This document shows positions 1-8,819 of a stretch of 64,000 nt of DNA, piece after piece. The notes below the pieces were generated by a model that ran no database searches, had not been told where the DNA came from, and was given only the letters and a program-made list of their open reading frames with translations. The translations under genes were made by a program, and so were the position numbers. Within the stretch, counting starts at the first letter, position 1. Each line of letters begins with the position of its first letter. This stretch comes from an uncultured Acetatifactor sp. (lineage in GTDB: Bacteria; Bacillota; Clostridia; Lachnospirales; Lachnospiraceae), in contig CAJUCE010000002.1 of assembly GCA_910584865.1 (NCBI GenBank), positions 246,137 through 310,136 on the forward strand, read 5' to 3'.

Positions 1-1
1 C

Positions 2-82
2 AACATGGATAAGATCATCCGTCCTGCCTACAAGAGTGTCATGGCCGAACAGGAGAAGTATATCCCCATGGAGAACAGATAA
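2..82 (+). CDS. C-terminal end of an unidentified protein (5' truncated by the window)
   Basis: The frame starting at base 2 is open and reads 26 residues to a TAA at 80-82, ending in IPMENR. The visible tail (PAYKSVMAEQEKY) is charged and soluble with no motif I can name. Only the last residues are in the window, so no function is proposed. It lies 35 nt upstream of the next gene on the same strand. Confidence 0.5.
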   Translation, partial: NMDKIIRPAYKSVMAEQEKYIPMENR

Positions 83-117
83 GAGAATAAAGGGAGCCGG
101 GATGTCCGGCAGAATGC

Positions 118-1833
118 GTGCAAATATTGAAGACAGCGAAAACCATTTTTTTCATTATCATGGCATTGATTATGATACTCTGCACCGGAATTCTGGTATG
201 TGCCATGTCGCCTTCTCTGACGAAAATTCTGGCGGAGAAGGTGGCGGAGATCACATCCGAAGAACCAGGGGAAAATGACGCCCTGCCGGAGCAGCCGCCC
301 GGGGACGGAAGCAAGCCTTCCGGTACGGAAGACAAAACGGGATCCCCTGGTCAGACAGAACCGGACGCCGGCAGCGGCAGCCCGGATCAGACAGACGCTC
401 TGGGGAAGGATAGCGATTCCGCTTCGGAGGGTATGGGCGGGGATCCGTCGGGGGAAGACTCCCCGGACGGAACGCCCATGCCGGGAATCAGCGCGGACTG
501 GATCAGGGACGGGAATCAGACAGGTTATGAGCCGCCCGACAGCCAGGACGTGGAGACGCCGGCCTCGGTCAGCGGGCGTGCAGGTTATGAGCCGGTTCAG
601 GAGGAAGCGGAGCAGATTTTGCCGGAAGAGGCGGATGAACTGGCGGATTCTGCAGGGAATACAGGCAGCGATTTAAGCTTTGATCCGGAGATTTACCCAT
701 ATTACGCCATGCTGGAAGAGGATATGCGCGCATTGTATAATCAGATTTATGCCAATGCACAGGCGCTGGAGACACGGTTTGCACCGGTTACGGATGTGAA
801 TGTCAGCCGGCTGAAGACGGTGTTTGAGGCGGTTTACAATGACCACCCGGAACTTTTCTGGCTGGAGACCGGTTACTCCTGTAAATATTTACGGAGCGGA
901 AAATGTGTGGAGATCACCCTGAAATACAATGAGACGGCAGAAAACCTGGAACAGGCGAAAGCGGAATTTGAGAGCCAGGCCGGGGAGGTGGTGTCGCAGG
1001 CTCAGGGCAGTACTTCCGAGAAAGAACGCCATATCCATGACTGGCTCATGCAATCGGTGGAATACAGCGTCGCCGCGCCCATGAACCAGAGCGCTTACAG
1101 CGCGCTGGTGGAGGGGAAGAGTGTCTGCGCCGGTTATGCAAGGGCATTTCAGTATCTGATGCAGCAGCTGGGCGTTCCGTGCTATTATTGTACCGGATTT
1201 GCGGGGGAGGATCATGCCTGGAATATTATAAAGCTGGAGGACGGCTACTATAATGTGGATGTGACCTGGGATGATACCGAGACGCCTACCTATGATTATT
1301 TCAACAAATCGGACCGGGAATTCGGACCCACCCATATTCGGACAGGGCTGTCTGTCTATCTGCCTGCCTGTCAGAGCGGAGACGCTTTGCAGGGAGAGAC
1401 ATCCCCCGGGAATCCCCAGGAGAGCGGAGCGGATCAGGCAGAAGAGACGTTGATTAATCCTAACCCTTCTCAGCCGCTGGTATGGCAGAGCAGAACGCCG
1501 GAGACGGATTTGACCCAGGAGGAACAGCGGCAGGAGAACCTGGAGCAGGCCGGTATCAGCGAGTCGGATATAAGAAATACGATGCAGGAATATTACGAAG
1601 ACTGCCGGAAGTTGCTGGAGGAAGTGGGAACGGGAGACCGACAGTTTACGAATGTAATTCCGGAATCCCTGTGGAGCTCGGTGGAACGGGCCTATTATAA
1701 CGGAGATTATTGGAACGGATATGTGGAAGAAGCGCTGAAAGAGCTGGGGGCAGACGATTTTGTGATTCAGCTTCAGGTAGAGCGGCTGGGAGGCGGATAT
1801 TACAGGCTCTACCACAATGTATATACAGATTAG
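118..1833 (+). CDS. Membrane-anchored transglutaminase-like (cysteine protease fold) protein
   Basis: A 571-residue protein starting at GTG 118. Residues about 8-30 form one hydrophobic segment, so it is probably anchored in the membrane with the rest outside. Residues about 45-190 are a low-complexity Gly/Ser/Pro/Asp/Glu linker. The transglutaminase-like core follows, with the expected triad: Cys337 in SVCAGYA, His366 in EDHAWN and Asp381 in NVDVTWDD. The family includes peptidases and cell-wall-associated enzymes; the substrate cannot be read from sequence. It is a paralogue of the lipoprotein at 10496-11755: both carry a DHPELF motif before the catalytic domain. A strong terminator follows, so it is separate from spoIIIA. 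No good Shine-Dalgarno precedes the GTG, so the start is less certain than the domain. Confidence 0.75.
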   Translation: MQILKTAKTIFFIIMALIMILCTGILVCAMSPSLTKILAEKVAEITSEEPGENDALPEQPPGDGSKPSGTEDKTGSPGQTEPDAGSGSPDQTDALGKDSDSASEGMGGDPSGEDSPDGTPMPGISADWIRDGNQTGYEPPDSQDVETPASVSGRAGYEPVQEEAEQILPEEADELADSAGNTGSDLSFDPEIYPYYAMLEEDMRALYNQIYANAQALETRFAPVTDVNVSRLKTVFEAVYNDHPELFWLETGYSCKYLRSGKCVEITLKYNETAENLEQAKAEFESQAGEVVSQAQGSTSEKERHIHDWLMQSVEYSVAAPMNQSAYSALVEGKSVCAGYARAFQYLMQQLGVPCYYCTGFAGEDHAWNIIKLEDGYYNVDVTWDDTETPTYDYFNKSDREFGPTHIRTGLSVYLPACQSGDALQGETSPGNPQESGADQAEETLINPNPSQPLVWQSRTPETDLTQEEQRQENLEQAGISESDIRNTMQEYYEDCRKLLEEVGTGDRQFTNVIPESLWSSVERAYYNGDYWNGYVEEALKELGADDFVIQLQVERLGGGYYRLYHNVYTD

Positions 1834-1847
1834 GAAAAGGAGTATAC

Positions 1848-1881
1848 AAAAGTCAGAGGAAGATTTTCCTCTGACTTTTTT
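1848..1881 (+). terminator. Intrinsic terminator after the transglutaminase gene
   Basis: A perfect 14-bp inverted repeat (AAAAGTCAGAGGAA at 1848-1861 pairing with 1866-1879) with a 4-nt loop is followed by a T-rich run. It begins 15 nt after the stop codon and isolates the upstream gene from the spoIIIA operon. Confidence 0.85.
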
Positions 1882-1890
1882 CTTGTCAGG

Positions 1891-1917
1891 AATATCCTGG
1901 AGGTTTGCTCATATATT
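1891..1917 (+). promoter_or_regulatory. Possible sigma-E-like promoter for spoIIIA
   Basis: AATATC near 1891 and CATATATT at 1910-1917 are separated by about 14 nt and partly match the sigma-E pattern (ATATT, then CATACAnT). An operon transcribed in the mother cell needs a promoter after the terminator at 1848-1881. The problem is geometry: the predicted start would fall in or next to the Shine-Dalgarno at 1922-1929, leaving almost no leader. This is a weak call. Confidence 0.25.
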
Positions 1918-1937
1918 TGAGAAAGGAGGACATGTGG

Positions 1938-2876
1938 ATGGAAAATTCGATCTTGCAATTGTTTCCGCTTTCAACCAGATGTCTGTGGCAGAAAACAGCC
2001 CGGGAACAGGAAGCCATTCAGGAAATCCGGCTGCGCGCAGGCAGGCAGGCGATCCTGTACAGAGACGGAAGAGAGGTATTTCTGGACAGACAGGGGGAAT
2101 TTACAGATTCTCCGGAACAGGCCCGGATAGTGCCGCAGAAGGAGCTGGAAGAGCTGCTGGAACATATCTGCCATTATTCTCCCTATGCGTTTGCGGAGGA
2201 GCTGCGCCGGGGATTTGTCACTGTGGCAGGGGGACATCGGGTGGGTGTGGCGGGACAAGCCGTCATGGAAGGGGACGGGAGTATTCGCACGCTGAAAAAT
2301 ATCTCCTATGTGAATATCCGGGTGGCACATCAGAAGAAGGGAGCGGCAGACGGAGTTTTAGCCGCAATATATGCAGGAGGGATTCCTCAAAATGCCCTGA
2401 TTATTTCTCCGCCGGGCTGCGGGAAAACCACACTGCTGCGCGATTTGATCAGACAGATTTCCGACGGCAATTCCTACGGGCGGGGAATGACAGTGGGTGT
2501 GGTGGATGAGCGCTCCGAGCTGGCTGGCTCCTTCCTGGGCAGACCGCAGAACGATATGGGGATGCGGACGGATGTGTTGGATGCATGTCCTAAGGAGATC
2601 GGGATGCTGATGCTGCTGCGATCCATGTCGCCCCGGGTGATTGCCATAGACGAGCTGGGCAGCGAGGGAGAGCTTAAGGCGCTGGGACAGGCGTCGGCTT
2701 GCGGATGCAGAATCCTGGCTACCGTTCACGGGACGGACCGCAGGGATGTGGAGCGCAGATTCGGCGTGGATACAAAGGAATGGGAGAAAATGTTTGATCT
2801 GTTTTTCATTTTGGGGAAAGAAAAGGGGAAATGCATCGTGCGCCGGATCGAGGAAAAGGGGGGAAGGATTTGTTAA
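1938..2876 (+). CDS. spoIIIAA: Stage III sporulation protein AA, secretion-type ATPase
   Basis: SpoIIIAA is the cytoplasmic ATPase of the SpoIIIA-SpoIIQ channel that links mother cell and forespore after engulfment. The product is 312 residues. The P-loop PPGCGKTTLLRD lies near residues 158-169 and a Walker-B-like VIAIDELG near 230-240, as in type II/IV secretion ATPases. AAAGGAGG at 1922-1929 sits 8 nt before ATG 1938; the ATG at 1932 would be too close. It is the first gene of an eight-gene operon and its stop overlaps the spoIIIAB start. Confidence 0.95.
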   Translation: MENSILQLFPLSTRCLWQKTAREQEAIQEIRLRAGRQAILYRDGREVFLDRQGEFTDSPEQARIVPQKELEELLEHICHYSPYAFAEELRRGFVTVAGGHRVGVAGQAVMEGDGSIRTLKNISYVNIRVAHQKKGAADGVLAAIYAGGIPQNALIISPPGCGKTTLLRDLIRQISDGNSYGRGMTVGVVDERSELAGSFLGRPQNDMGMRTDVLDACPKEIGMLMLLRSMSPRVIAIDELGSEGELKALGQASACGCRILATVHGTDRRDVERRFGVDTKEWEKMFDLFFILGKEKGKCIVRRIEEKGGRIC

Positions 2877-3388
2877 AAATTCTGGGGGGCTGTATGATCT
2901 TCGGAGGGTGCCTGGGGCTGGGGGTATGGTATCGGTTCCGGATGAACGGAAGAATCAGGGCATTGCGCAGCCTTCGGTATATTCTGGAGCTGTTGGCCGG
3001 CGAGGTACGGTACGGACAGGCCACGCTGCCGGAATGCTGCGGCCACATTGCCCGTTACCTTTCGCCGCCCTTTGACACCGCTTTTGAAGAAATCGGACGG
3101 CAGATGGCGGAAAATACAGGAAGAAGCTTCGGAGAAATTTTCCGGCAGGAGATGGACAGGGTCTTTATGAGCCTGCCCTTGACAGAGGAAGACAGACAGG
3201 CTTTTTACGAATTTACATTGCAGACAGGGTTTGCTGACGCGCAGATGCAGCTGCGTATCATCGAACAGTGCATGGAAAGGCTCCGTGTCACACAGGAGCA
3301 GCTGGAGAAGGGAAATGCGGAAAAGGGCAGAATGGCCGTGGGGCTTGGGGCAATGGGGGGATTATTGCTGATATTAGTGCTTTGGTAG
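2870..3388 (+). CDS. spoIIIAB: Stage III sporulation protein AB
   Basis: A component of the SpoIIIA complex, related to GspF-type inner-membrane secretion proteins. Starting at TTG 2870, preceded by GGGGAAGG, the product is 172 residues, close to the usual ~171. It begins LLKILGGC with an N-terminal hydrophobic segment and ends with a second one (about residues 155-172), as is typical. The longer frame from ATG 2831 would add residues with no family counterpart. It overlaps the spoIIIAA stop, implying translational coupling. Confidence 0.9.
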   Translation: MLKILGGCMIFGGCLGLGVWYRFRMNGRIRALRSLRYILELLAGEVRYGQATLPECCGHIARYLSPPFDTAFEEIGRQMAENTGRSFGEIFRQEMDRVFMSLPLTEEDRQAFYEFTLQTGFADAQMQLRIIEQCMERLRVTQEQLEKGNAEKGRMAVGLGAMGGLLLILVLW

Positions 3389-3401
3389 AATGCGAGGCGT
3401 T

Positions 3402-3596
3402 ATGGGAGTAAGTCTGATATTTAAGATAGCGGCAGTGGGAATACTGGTGACCATACTGAGTCAGATCCTGAAACACAGCGGCAGGGAGGAACATGCCTTC
3501 CTGATCAGCCTTGCGGGATTGATCCTGGTACTCACATGGATTGTGCCATATATATATGAGCTGTTTGAGACAATACAGACATTGTTTGCATTGTAG
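3402..3596 (+). CDS. spoIIIAC: Stage III sporulation protein AC
   Basis: A small membrane protein of the SpoIIIA complex with two hydrophobic helices (about residues 5-22 and 34-52). From ATG 3402 it begins MGVSLIFKIAAVG and has 64 residues, matching the usual MGV- start and ~65-residue length. An in-frame ATG at 3390 would give 68 residues. GAGG at 3394-3397 is only 4 nt from ATG 3402, so either start is possible. It lies between spoIIIAB and spoIIIAD with almost no spacing. Confidence 0.88.
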   Translation: MGVSLIFKIAAVGILVTILSQILKHSGREEHAFLISLAGLILVLTWIVPYIYELFETIQTLFAL

Positions 3597-3618
3597 GGCG
3601 TATGAGGGACAAACTATT

Positions 3619-4005
3619 ATGACAGAGCTTGTGAAGGTAGCATTTTTGGGAATTGCCGGCGTATTGCTGGCAGTACAGTTTCGGGGGAGCAAGGCGGAAT
3701 ATGCTTCTTATATAGGACTGGCTGTCAGCATTTTGATCTTTTTCTTCAGCATACGCCAGGTGGAGGCCGTGACGGCGCAGTTTTCCAGGATTAGGGAATA
3801 TCTGGGAGAGGCGGAGGAATATCTGACCATTTTGCTGCGTGTAGTCGGAATTACATATATATGTGAATTTAGCTCCGATATATGCAGGGATGCAGGCTAT
3901 CAGTCGGTGGCCGGACAGATCGAGATTCTGGGAAAGCTGACCGTGATGTTTGCAGGACTGCCGGTTTTGTTTGCAGTCATCGAGCAAATACAGAGTTTTC
4001 TATAG
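3619..4005 (+). CDS. spoIIIAD: Stage III sporulation protein AD
   Basis: A 128-residue membrane protein of the SpoIIIA channel. It begins MTELVKVAFLGIAG and has several hydrophobic stretches, matching the SpoIIIAD length and layout. ATG 3619 is chosen because GAGGGA at 3604-3609 lies 9 nt upstream; the longer frame from 3541 would run through the end of spoIIIAC and add unrelated cysteine-rich sequence. It is encoded 22 nt after spoIIIAC. Confidence 0.9.
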   Translation: MTELVKVAFLGIAGVLLAVQFRGSKAEYASYIGLAVSILIFFFSIRQVEAVTAQFSRIREYLGEAEEYLTILLRVVGITYICEFSSDICRDAGYQSVAGQIEILGKLTVMFAGLPVLFAVIEQIQSFL

Positions 4006-4018
4006 GAAGGGCGGACTT

Positions 4019-5059
4019 ATGGATCTGAATCTCATTTGGCAGGATTATGGGCTGGATCAGCTGCAGGACGGAATCGCCAGACTGTTTCCGGAGAAAACGC
4101 TGGATTTGGGGCAGCTGTTGACACAGGTGATGTCGGGAGACCTTGCCGGGGCCTTTCGGGGACTGTTTCAGGGGTTTACATCGGATATTACAAATCAGTT
4201 TCTGTCTCTGCGGGATGTGTTCATATGGCTGCTGATCCTGGGGATTGTGTCTTCGCTGCTTACCCATTTTGTGGAGATTTTTGACAGACAGCAGGTTGCG
4301 GACATAGGATTTTACTTTATGTACCTTCTGTTCACCGCGGTGCTGCTGGCCTGTTTTGCCCAGGCGGCGGATACGGCAAAAGCTGCCATGGAAAATATCG
4401 TATTATTCGTAAAACTACTGATCCCTGCTTACCTGCTTTCCGTGGGAGTATCTTCCGGAAGCGTCACTGCAGCCGCGTCCCATCAGCTGATGCTTTTTAC
4501 CGTATACGGGGTGGAAGCCGTTCTGGCTTCAGTCCTTCTGCCTTTGATCCGCAGCTATAGCATGCTGTCAGTGATTAACGGAATATGGATAGAAGAAAAG
4601 CTGAATTTCATGATCGACTTATTGGGGAAAGTGACGGGCTGGGTCTTAAAAGGAGCCCTGGGGGTGGTGACGGGCATCGGGATCTTCCAGCGGCTGATCG
4701 CGCCGGTGCTGGACAGCGCCAGAACTTCGGCTCTCCAGAAGCTGATTTCGGCCATACCGGGGGTAGGAGCTGCGGCAGGAGGCGCGGTGGAGCTGGTTCT
4801 GGGATCGGCGGTGGTTATCAGGAACAGCATCGGCATGGTTCTGCTATTATTACTGTTGCTGTTATGTGCGGTGCCGCTGTTAAAGATCGCAGTGCTTTCC
4901 TGTGTCCTGAAGATCGCAGCGGCTTTTATGGGAATTGTCAGTGACAGAAGGATCACGGTCTGTGCCGACAGGACAGGCAATGCGTGTCTGCTGCTGTTTC
5001 GGACTACCGGAACGGCTATGCTGTTGTTTCTGATCGCCATAGCGGTGACGAATTGCTAG
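4019..5059 (+). CDS. spoIIIAE: Stage III sporulation protein AE
   Basis: The largest integral membrane protein of the SpoIIIA complex, proposed as a polytopic channel component. The product is 346 residues with about seven to eight hydrophobic segments from residue 70 on. ATG 4019 is preceded by an AGGAAGGGCGG-type ribosome site. The mature part starts directly with a soluble stretch; I see no N-terminal signal sequence like that of the ~399-residue Bacillus subtilis protein, and no upstream in-frame start would supply one. Otherwise family length and gene order fit. Confidence 0.9.
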   Translation: MDLNLIWQDYGLDQLQDGIARLFPEKTLDLGQLLTQVMSGDLAGAFRGLFQGFTSDITNQFLSLRDVFIWLLILGIVSSLLTHFVEIFDRQQVADIGFYFMYLLFTAVLLACFAQAADTAKAAMENIVLFVKLLIPAYLLSVGVSSGSVTAAASHQLMLFTVYGVEAVLASVLLPLIRSYSMLSVINGIWIEEKLNFMIDLLGKVTGWVLKGALGVVTGIGIFQRLIAPVLDSARTSALQKLISAIPGVGAAAGGAVELVLGSAVVIRNSIGMVLLLLLLLLCAVPLLKIAVLSCVLKIAAAFMGIVSDRRITVCADRTGNACLLLFRTTGTAMLLFLIAIAVTNC

Positions 5060-5123
5060 TACTGCTTTCACTGAAATTTCCGCAAGGTAGTGCTGGAGCT
5101 TCTTTAAGAACAGGGGGTGGAGC

Positions 5124-5846
5124 GTGGAGGCTTTATTTCAGGCAATCTGCAAAATCGGAATTTTTGTGATCTGTGCCCGGACCATCGTGCATTTCAGAGC
5201 CCGGGAAACCTATGAGAAATATCTGAGGCTCCTGGTGGGGATTATGGTTTTGATCCAGTTGTTTTGGCCTGTGGGAACACTGCTGCTGGGCAGCGGCGGA
5301 CAGAAAGGGGCGGAGGCGCTGACCAGGCTGGGGAGGGAGCTGGAGGAGGGGATGCGGCAGGCACAGGAGGAGGCAGCGGCGGCAGATGCTTTGCTGGAAC
5401 AGATGACTCTGGAGGAGGTGAACAGGCGCATGGAGGCGCAGAGGGAAGGGGAGACGCAGGAGGCGGGCGGGAATGCACAGGATGCCGGGAGCGGGATGCA
5501 GGAGGCGGGCGGGAATGCACAGGATGCCGGGAGCGGGATGCAGGAGGCGGGCGGGAATGCACAGGATGCCGGGAGCGGGATGCAGGAGAAGGAGTGGAAT
5601 GCACAGAACCGGGAAGAAGGGACGCAGGAGACGGGCGGGAATGCACAGAGCCCGGACGGTGGGGAGCAGGAGCCGGAACGAAATGCACAGAGCCCGGACG
5701 GTGGGGAGCAGGAACCGGAACGGAATGCACAGATCCCGGGAGGAGAGGCGCAGGACCAGGGCAGTGCCGCAGCATCGGATGAGATCATTATAGAGATAGC
5801 GCCGGTGGAGCCCATTGTCATCAAGGAGGACATCGGCGGATCCTGA
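5124..5846 (+). CDS. spoIIIAF: Stage III sporulation protein AF with an internal 14-residue repeat tract
   Basis: SpoIIIAF is a SpoIIIA channel protein with N-terminal membrane helices and a C-terminal ring-building-type domain. GTG 5124 gives 240 residues. Helices lie at about residues 8-22 and 35-55. A charged segment with a probable coiled coil follows to residue 110. Residues 113-210 are seven copies of a 14-residue unit (pattern ExxxNAQxxxGxxQ), the first three identical. Only a short stretch resembling the start of the ring-building domain (IIIEIAPVEPIVI) remains before the stop. Identity rests on position between spoIIIAE and spoIIIAG and on the N-terminus. The repeat tract and apparently shortened C-terminal domain are unusual. 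Confidence 0.82.
   Translation: MEALFQAICKIGIFVICARTIVHFRARETYEKYLRLLVGIMVLIQLFWPVGTLLLGSGGQKGAEALTRLGRELEEGMRQAQEEAAAADALLEQMTLEEVNRRMEAQREGETQEAGGNAQDAGSGMQEAGGNAQDAGSGMQEAGGNAQDAGSGMQEKEWNAQNREEGTQETGGNAQSPDGGEQEPERNAQSPDGGEQEPERNAQIPGGEAQDQGSAAASDEIIIEIAPVEPIVIKEDIGGS
5460..5753 (+). repeat. Seven tandem 42-bp repeats inside spoIIIAF
   Basis: A 42-bp unit (14 codons) is repeated in frame seven times. The first three copies appear identical at the DNA level and the last four have diverged (SPDGGEQ-type variants). Near-identity of the first copies points to recent slippage or unequal exchange. Confidence 0.9.
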
Positions 5847-5901
5847 GCATCCGTTTTTCGGATGAGGGGAGAGGGAGTGTGGGAGAAAGGCTGAATATGG
5901 T

Positions 5902-6540
5902 ATGAGCAGGGATTGGAAAAAATGGGCGGAGGAAAAAGGCATACAAAAGTGGTTTCGCAGGGATAATCTGATCGTCCTTGTGCTGGCGGGGATCCTGCTG
6001 GTCATTATTGCGCTTCCCACAAAAGAGGGCGGGCAGAAGACGCAGGAGAACGCAGAGGGGGTATCCGGTATCCTGAATGAAGATAATCGCAGCACCGGGC
6101 AGCAGGAAGAAACGCAAGAGGAGGAAAGCTATGCGGCATATCTGGAAGAGCGGCTGACCCAGGCACTGTCCAGCATGGCGGGAGTGGGGAAAGTGGAGGT
6201 GATGATTACGGTAAAGTCTTCGCGCGAGCTGGTGGTGGAGAAGGAGCAGCCGGTGAACCGGTCTTCTACAAATGAGAAGGATGCACAGGGCGGCAGCCGG
6301 TCTGTGAGCCAGGTAGATTCTCAGGAAAATACGGTTTATCAGACCCAGTCAGGCGCAAGCGCCCCTTTTGTCGTAAAGACGCTGCCGCCCCGGATCGAAG
6401 GCGTACTGGTGGTGGCGGAGGGGGCGGGGAACGGTACGATCGACCGGAATATCGTGGAGATTGCCCAGGCTCTCTTCGGCGTGGAGGCACATAAGGTGAA
6501 GGTGGTGAAAATGGAAGCGGTCCGGGAGGAATCCCGATAA
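5902..6540 (+). CDS. spoIIIAG: Stage III sporulation protein AG
   Basis: SpoIIIAG forms the large oligomeric ring of the mother-cell side of the SpoIIIA-SpoIIQ channel. The product is 212 residues: one transmembrane helix at about residues 23-40 (DNLIVLVLAGILLVIIAL), then a linker, then the ring-building domain (VGKVEVMITVKSS ... RIEGVLVVAEGAGN ... ALFGVEAHKVKVVKM). Length and order are normal. The gene follows spoIIIAF by 55 nt. Confidence 0.93.
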   Translation: MSRDWKKWAEEKGIQKWFRRDNLIVLVLAGILLVIIALPTKEGGQKTQENAEGVSGILNEDNRSTGQQEETQEEESYAAYLEERLTQALSSMAGVGKVEVMITVKSSRELVVEKEQPVNRSSTNEKDAQGGSRSVSQVDSQENTVYQTQSGASAPFVVKTLPPRIEGVLVVAEGAGNGTIDRNIVEIAQALFGVEAHKVKVVKMEAVREESR

Positions 6541-6607
6541 CTTCTGTGCATATATCATTTGGAAGGCTCATACAATGAACTAGTAAAACGCAAAGAGGGG
6601 AATCAAA

Positions 6608-7459
6608 GTGAAAAGCTTAGTGAAAAAAAATCAGCTAATGATAACCGCACTGGCAATTATGATTGCAATCGCAGGCTATCTGCAGTTTGCGGGGACCGGA
6701 CTGGAAGAAGATTATGTAAAGACGGATGAGGAAAACGTAAACAATGCAACAAGTCCGGTGGATTCCGGCGGTATTGTAACCGAGAACTTTACATTGGACG
6801 GATTGCTGGATCTGTCAGAGGAGGATCTGGTGACGGGGAACGGGCTGACAGAGATTGAAAGCCTGGATTCGGATGCAGATGTGATTGCAGACGATTATCT
6901 CGACGCGGATATGTCCGTTCTGGACGCAGCAGGGACAGCCGCCGGGGAAGGTACGGACACGGATTTGGCGATGGCAGAGGGGACACAGACTGCAGACAAT
7001 GGGGATGAGGCCGTAGGCGTGTCTGGTGCAGCCGAGGGAAAAGTGGAAGGGAATACGCCGGAAGAAGGAGAGATCCCCGGGGAGGCAGTGTTTACATCCA
7101 CATCGGGTGTGGCCGTGCTGTCGGAGGCAAAGCTTTTAAAGGAGCAGACCAGAGCGAAAAATAAGGAGACATTGCTGGAGATTATCAACAGCTCCGGAAT
7201 CAGCGATGAACAAAAGCAGGCGGCGGTGGACAGCATGGTGGAAATGACGGCCGTTGCGGAGAAGGAATCCGCCGCGGAGATCCTTTTGGAAGCCAAGGGG
7301 TTTAAGGATGTGGTAGTCAGTATCAACGGGGATGCTGTGGACGTGGTGGTGAATGCCGCGGCGCTGGATGACATTATGAGAGCGCAGATCGAGGATATTG
7401 TCAAGCGTAAGACAGAAGTTGCGGCGGAAAATATCATCATCAGCACCGTGGCGCAGTAA
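6608..7459 (+). CDS. spoIIIAH: Stage III sporulation protein AH
   Basis: SpoIIIAH spans the mother-cell membrane and binds forespore SpoIIQ in the intermembrane space. GTG 6608 with an AGAGGGGAA ribosome site gives 283 residues. Residues about 9-27 form the membrane helix, followed by an acidic linker (about 30-170) and the ring-building domain at 175-283 (EQKQAAVDSMVEMTAVAEKE ... GFKDVVVSINGDAVDVVV). The linker is longer than in Bacillus subtilis, as is common in clostridia. It is the last gene of the operon. Confidence 0.93.
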   Translation: MKSLVKKNQLMITALAIMIAIAGYLQFAGTGLEEDYVKTDEENVNNATSPVDSGGIVTENFTLDGLLDLSEEDLVTGNGLTEIESLDSDADVIADDYLDADMSVLDAAGTAAGEGTDTDLAMAEGTQTADNGDEAVGVSGAAEGKVEGNTPEEGEIPGEAVFTSTSGVAVLSEAKLLKEQTRAKNKETLLEIINSSGISDEQKQAAVDSMVEMTAVAEKESAAEILLEAKGFKDVVVSINGDAVDVVVNAAALDDIMRAQIEDIVKRKTEVAAENIIISTVAQ

Positions 7460-7497
7460 ACAGACGGCAGACAATCGGATTTTCCGCAAAAATATGT

Positions 7498-7525
7498 TTG
7501 TTTTACATAGGGGATATGGTATAAT
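7498..7525 (+). promoter_or_regulatory. Promoter for deoB
   Basis: TTGTTT at 7498-7503 and a perfect TATAAT at 7520-7525 are 16 nt apart, in the gap between spoIIIAH and deoB. The -10 lies in TGGTATAATGTTGAC, a 15-mer that recurs exactly at the promoter before the asp23-like gene (11762-11776). Confidence 0.6.
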
Positions 7526-7564
7526 GTTGACACACAAGGACTTCCGGAAAGGACAAAAGAACCT

Positions 7565-8758
7565 ATGAAGAGAATATTTTTAATCGTTTTGGACAGTTTT
7601 GGTATCGGCGCTATGGAGGATTCGGTTTCTTACGGCGACGTGGATGTAAATACGCTGAGAACCGTCTCTTCCAGCCCGTATTTTCATATGCCTCATATGC
7701 AGGAACTGGGGCTGTTTCAGATAGACGGCGTGAAGCTTTCCGGCCCGGCGGGGCAGGGGGAGCGGGCCGCTGCCCATAGAGCGGTGATTGCCAGGATGGC
7801 GGAGCGCTCCAGGGGAAAGGATACCACCATAGGCCATTGGGAGATTGCAGGCGTTTTTTCTCCGAAACCGCTGCCCACATATCCGGACGGATTTCCGGAG
7901 GAAGTGCTGGATGCCTTCTGCCGGAAAACGAAGAGAGGCATATTGTGCAACCGTCCCTATTCCGGAACCGCGGTGATTCAGGATTACGGGGATGCCCACC
8001 GCCTTAGCGGTGATCTGATTGTCTATACCTCGGCGGACAGTGTGTTCCAGATCGCCGCTCATGAGGAGGTGGTTGCGGTGGAGGAACTGTATGAATACTG
8101 CCGCATGGCCAGGGAGATTCTGCAGGGAGAACATGGCGTGGGGAGAGTTATTGCCAGACCTTTTACCGGTCCCTGCAGGGGACAATATACGCGCACGGCC
8201 CGCAGACATGATTTTTCCATCGTGCCGCCTTCGGTTACCATGCTGGATCAGCTGTCGGATGCGGGGAAGGATGTGATCGCAGTGGGAAAGATCCGGGATA
8301 TTTTCGCCGGAAAGGGAATCACGGAATCGGTGTACACGGCGGGAAATGCGGAAGGTATAGACAGGACTCTGGAATATCTGGACAAAGATTTTGAGGGATT
8401 GTGCTTTATTAATCTGGTGGATTATGATATGCTGTACGGGCATCGCAGAGATGCGGACGGTTATGCGAAGGCCCTGCGTTATTTTGACGACAGGCTGCCT
8501 GCCCTGCTGGATAAGCTGGGGGATGAGGATCTGCTGATGATGACAGCGGATCACGGCTGCGATCCGGGTTATATGGCTACCACGGATCATACCAGGGAAT
8601 ACACGCCTTTTCTGATGTACGGAAGGAAAGTGCCGCCGAAGAATCTGGGAACGAGGAAGACCTTTGCGGATATAGGAGCTACGGTGCTGGATTATTTTGG
8701 CATAAAGCCCGCCTTTGAGGGGGAGACTATGCTGGAGGGATCGCTTACGCCGCCATAG
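7565..8758 (+). CDS. deoB: Phosphopentomutase
   Basis: Interconverts ribose-1-phosphate and ribose-5-phosphate (and the deoxy forms) in nucleoside salvage; cytoplasmic, Mn-dependent. The product is 397 residues, normal for the alkaline-phosphatase-superfamily enzyme. Motifs include MKRIFLIVLDSFGIGAM at the N-terminus (metal-binding Asp), the central KGKDTTIGHWE-type segment (here SRGKDTTIGHWE), and MMTADHGCDP with TTDHTREYTP near the C-terminus. It has its own promoter. The usual partner purine nucleoside phosphorylase is not adjacent. Confidence 0.96.
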   Translation: MKRIFLIVLDSFGIGAMEDSVSYGDVDVNTLRTVSSSPYFHMPHMQELGLFQIDGVKLSGPAGQGERAAAHRAVIARMAERSRGKDTTIGHWEIAGVFSPKPLPTYPDGFPEEVLDAFCRKTKRGILCNRPYSGTAVIQDYGDAHRLSGDLIVYTSADSVFQIAAHEEVVAVEELYEYCRMAREILQGEHGVGRVIARPFTGPCRGQYTRTARRHDFSIVPPSVTMLDQLSDAGKDVIAVGKIRDIFAGKGITESVYTAGNAEGIDRTLEYLDKDFEGLCFINLVDYDMLYGHRRDADGYAKALRYFDDRLPALLDKLGDEDLLMMTADHGCDPGYMATTDHTREYTPFLMYGRKVPPKNLGTRKTFADIGATVLDYFGIKPAFEGETMLEGSLTPP

Positions 8759-8819
8759 AGCGGGAACCGGATTATGGACTTCTATAGATACATGGGTAAA
8801 CTAATGGAGGTTATTAAAA

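Noticed and set aside
5242..5833. Long reverse-strand open frames opposite spoIIIAF (Pro/Ser/Cys-rich)
   Set aside because: They mirror the GC-rich tandem repeat and have no start signals. All neighbouring genes are on the other strand.
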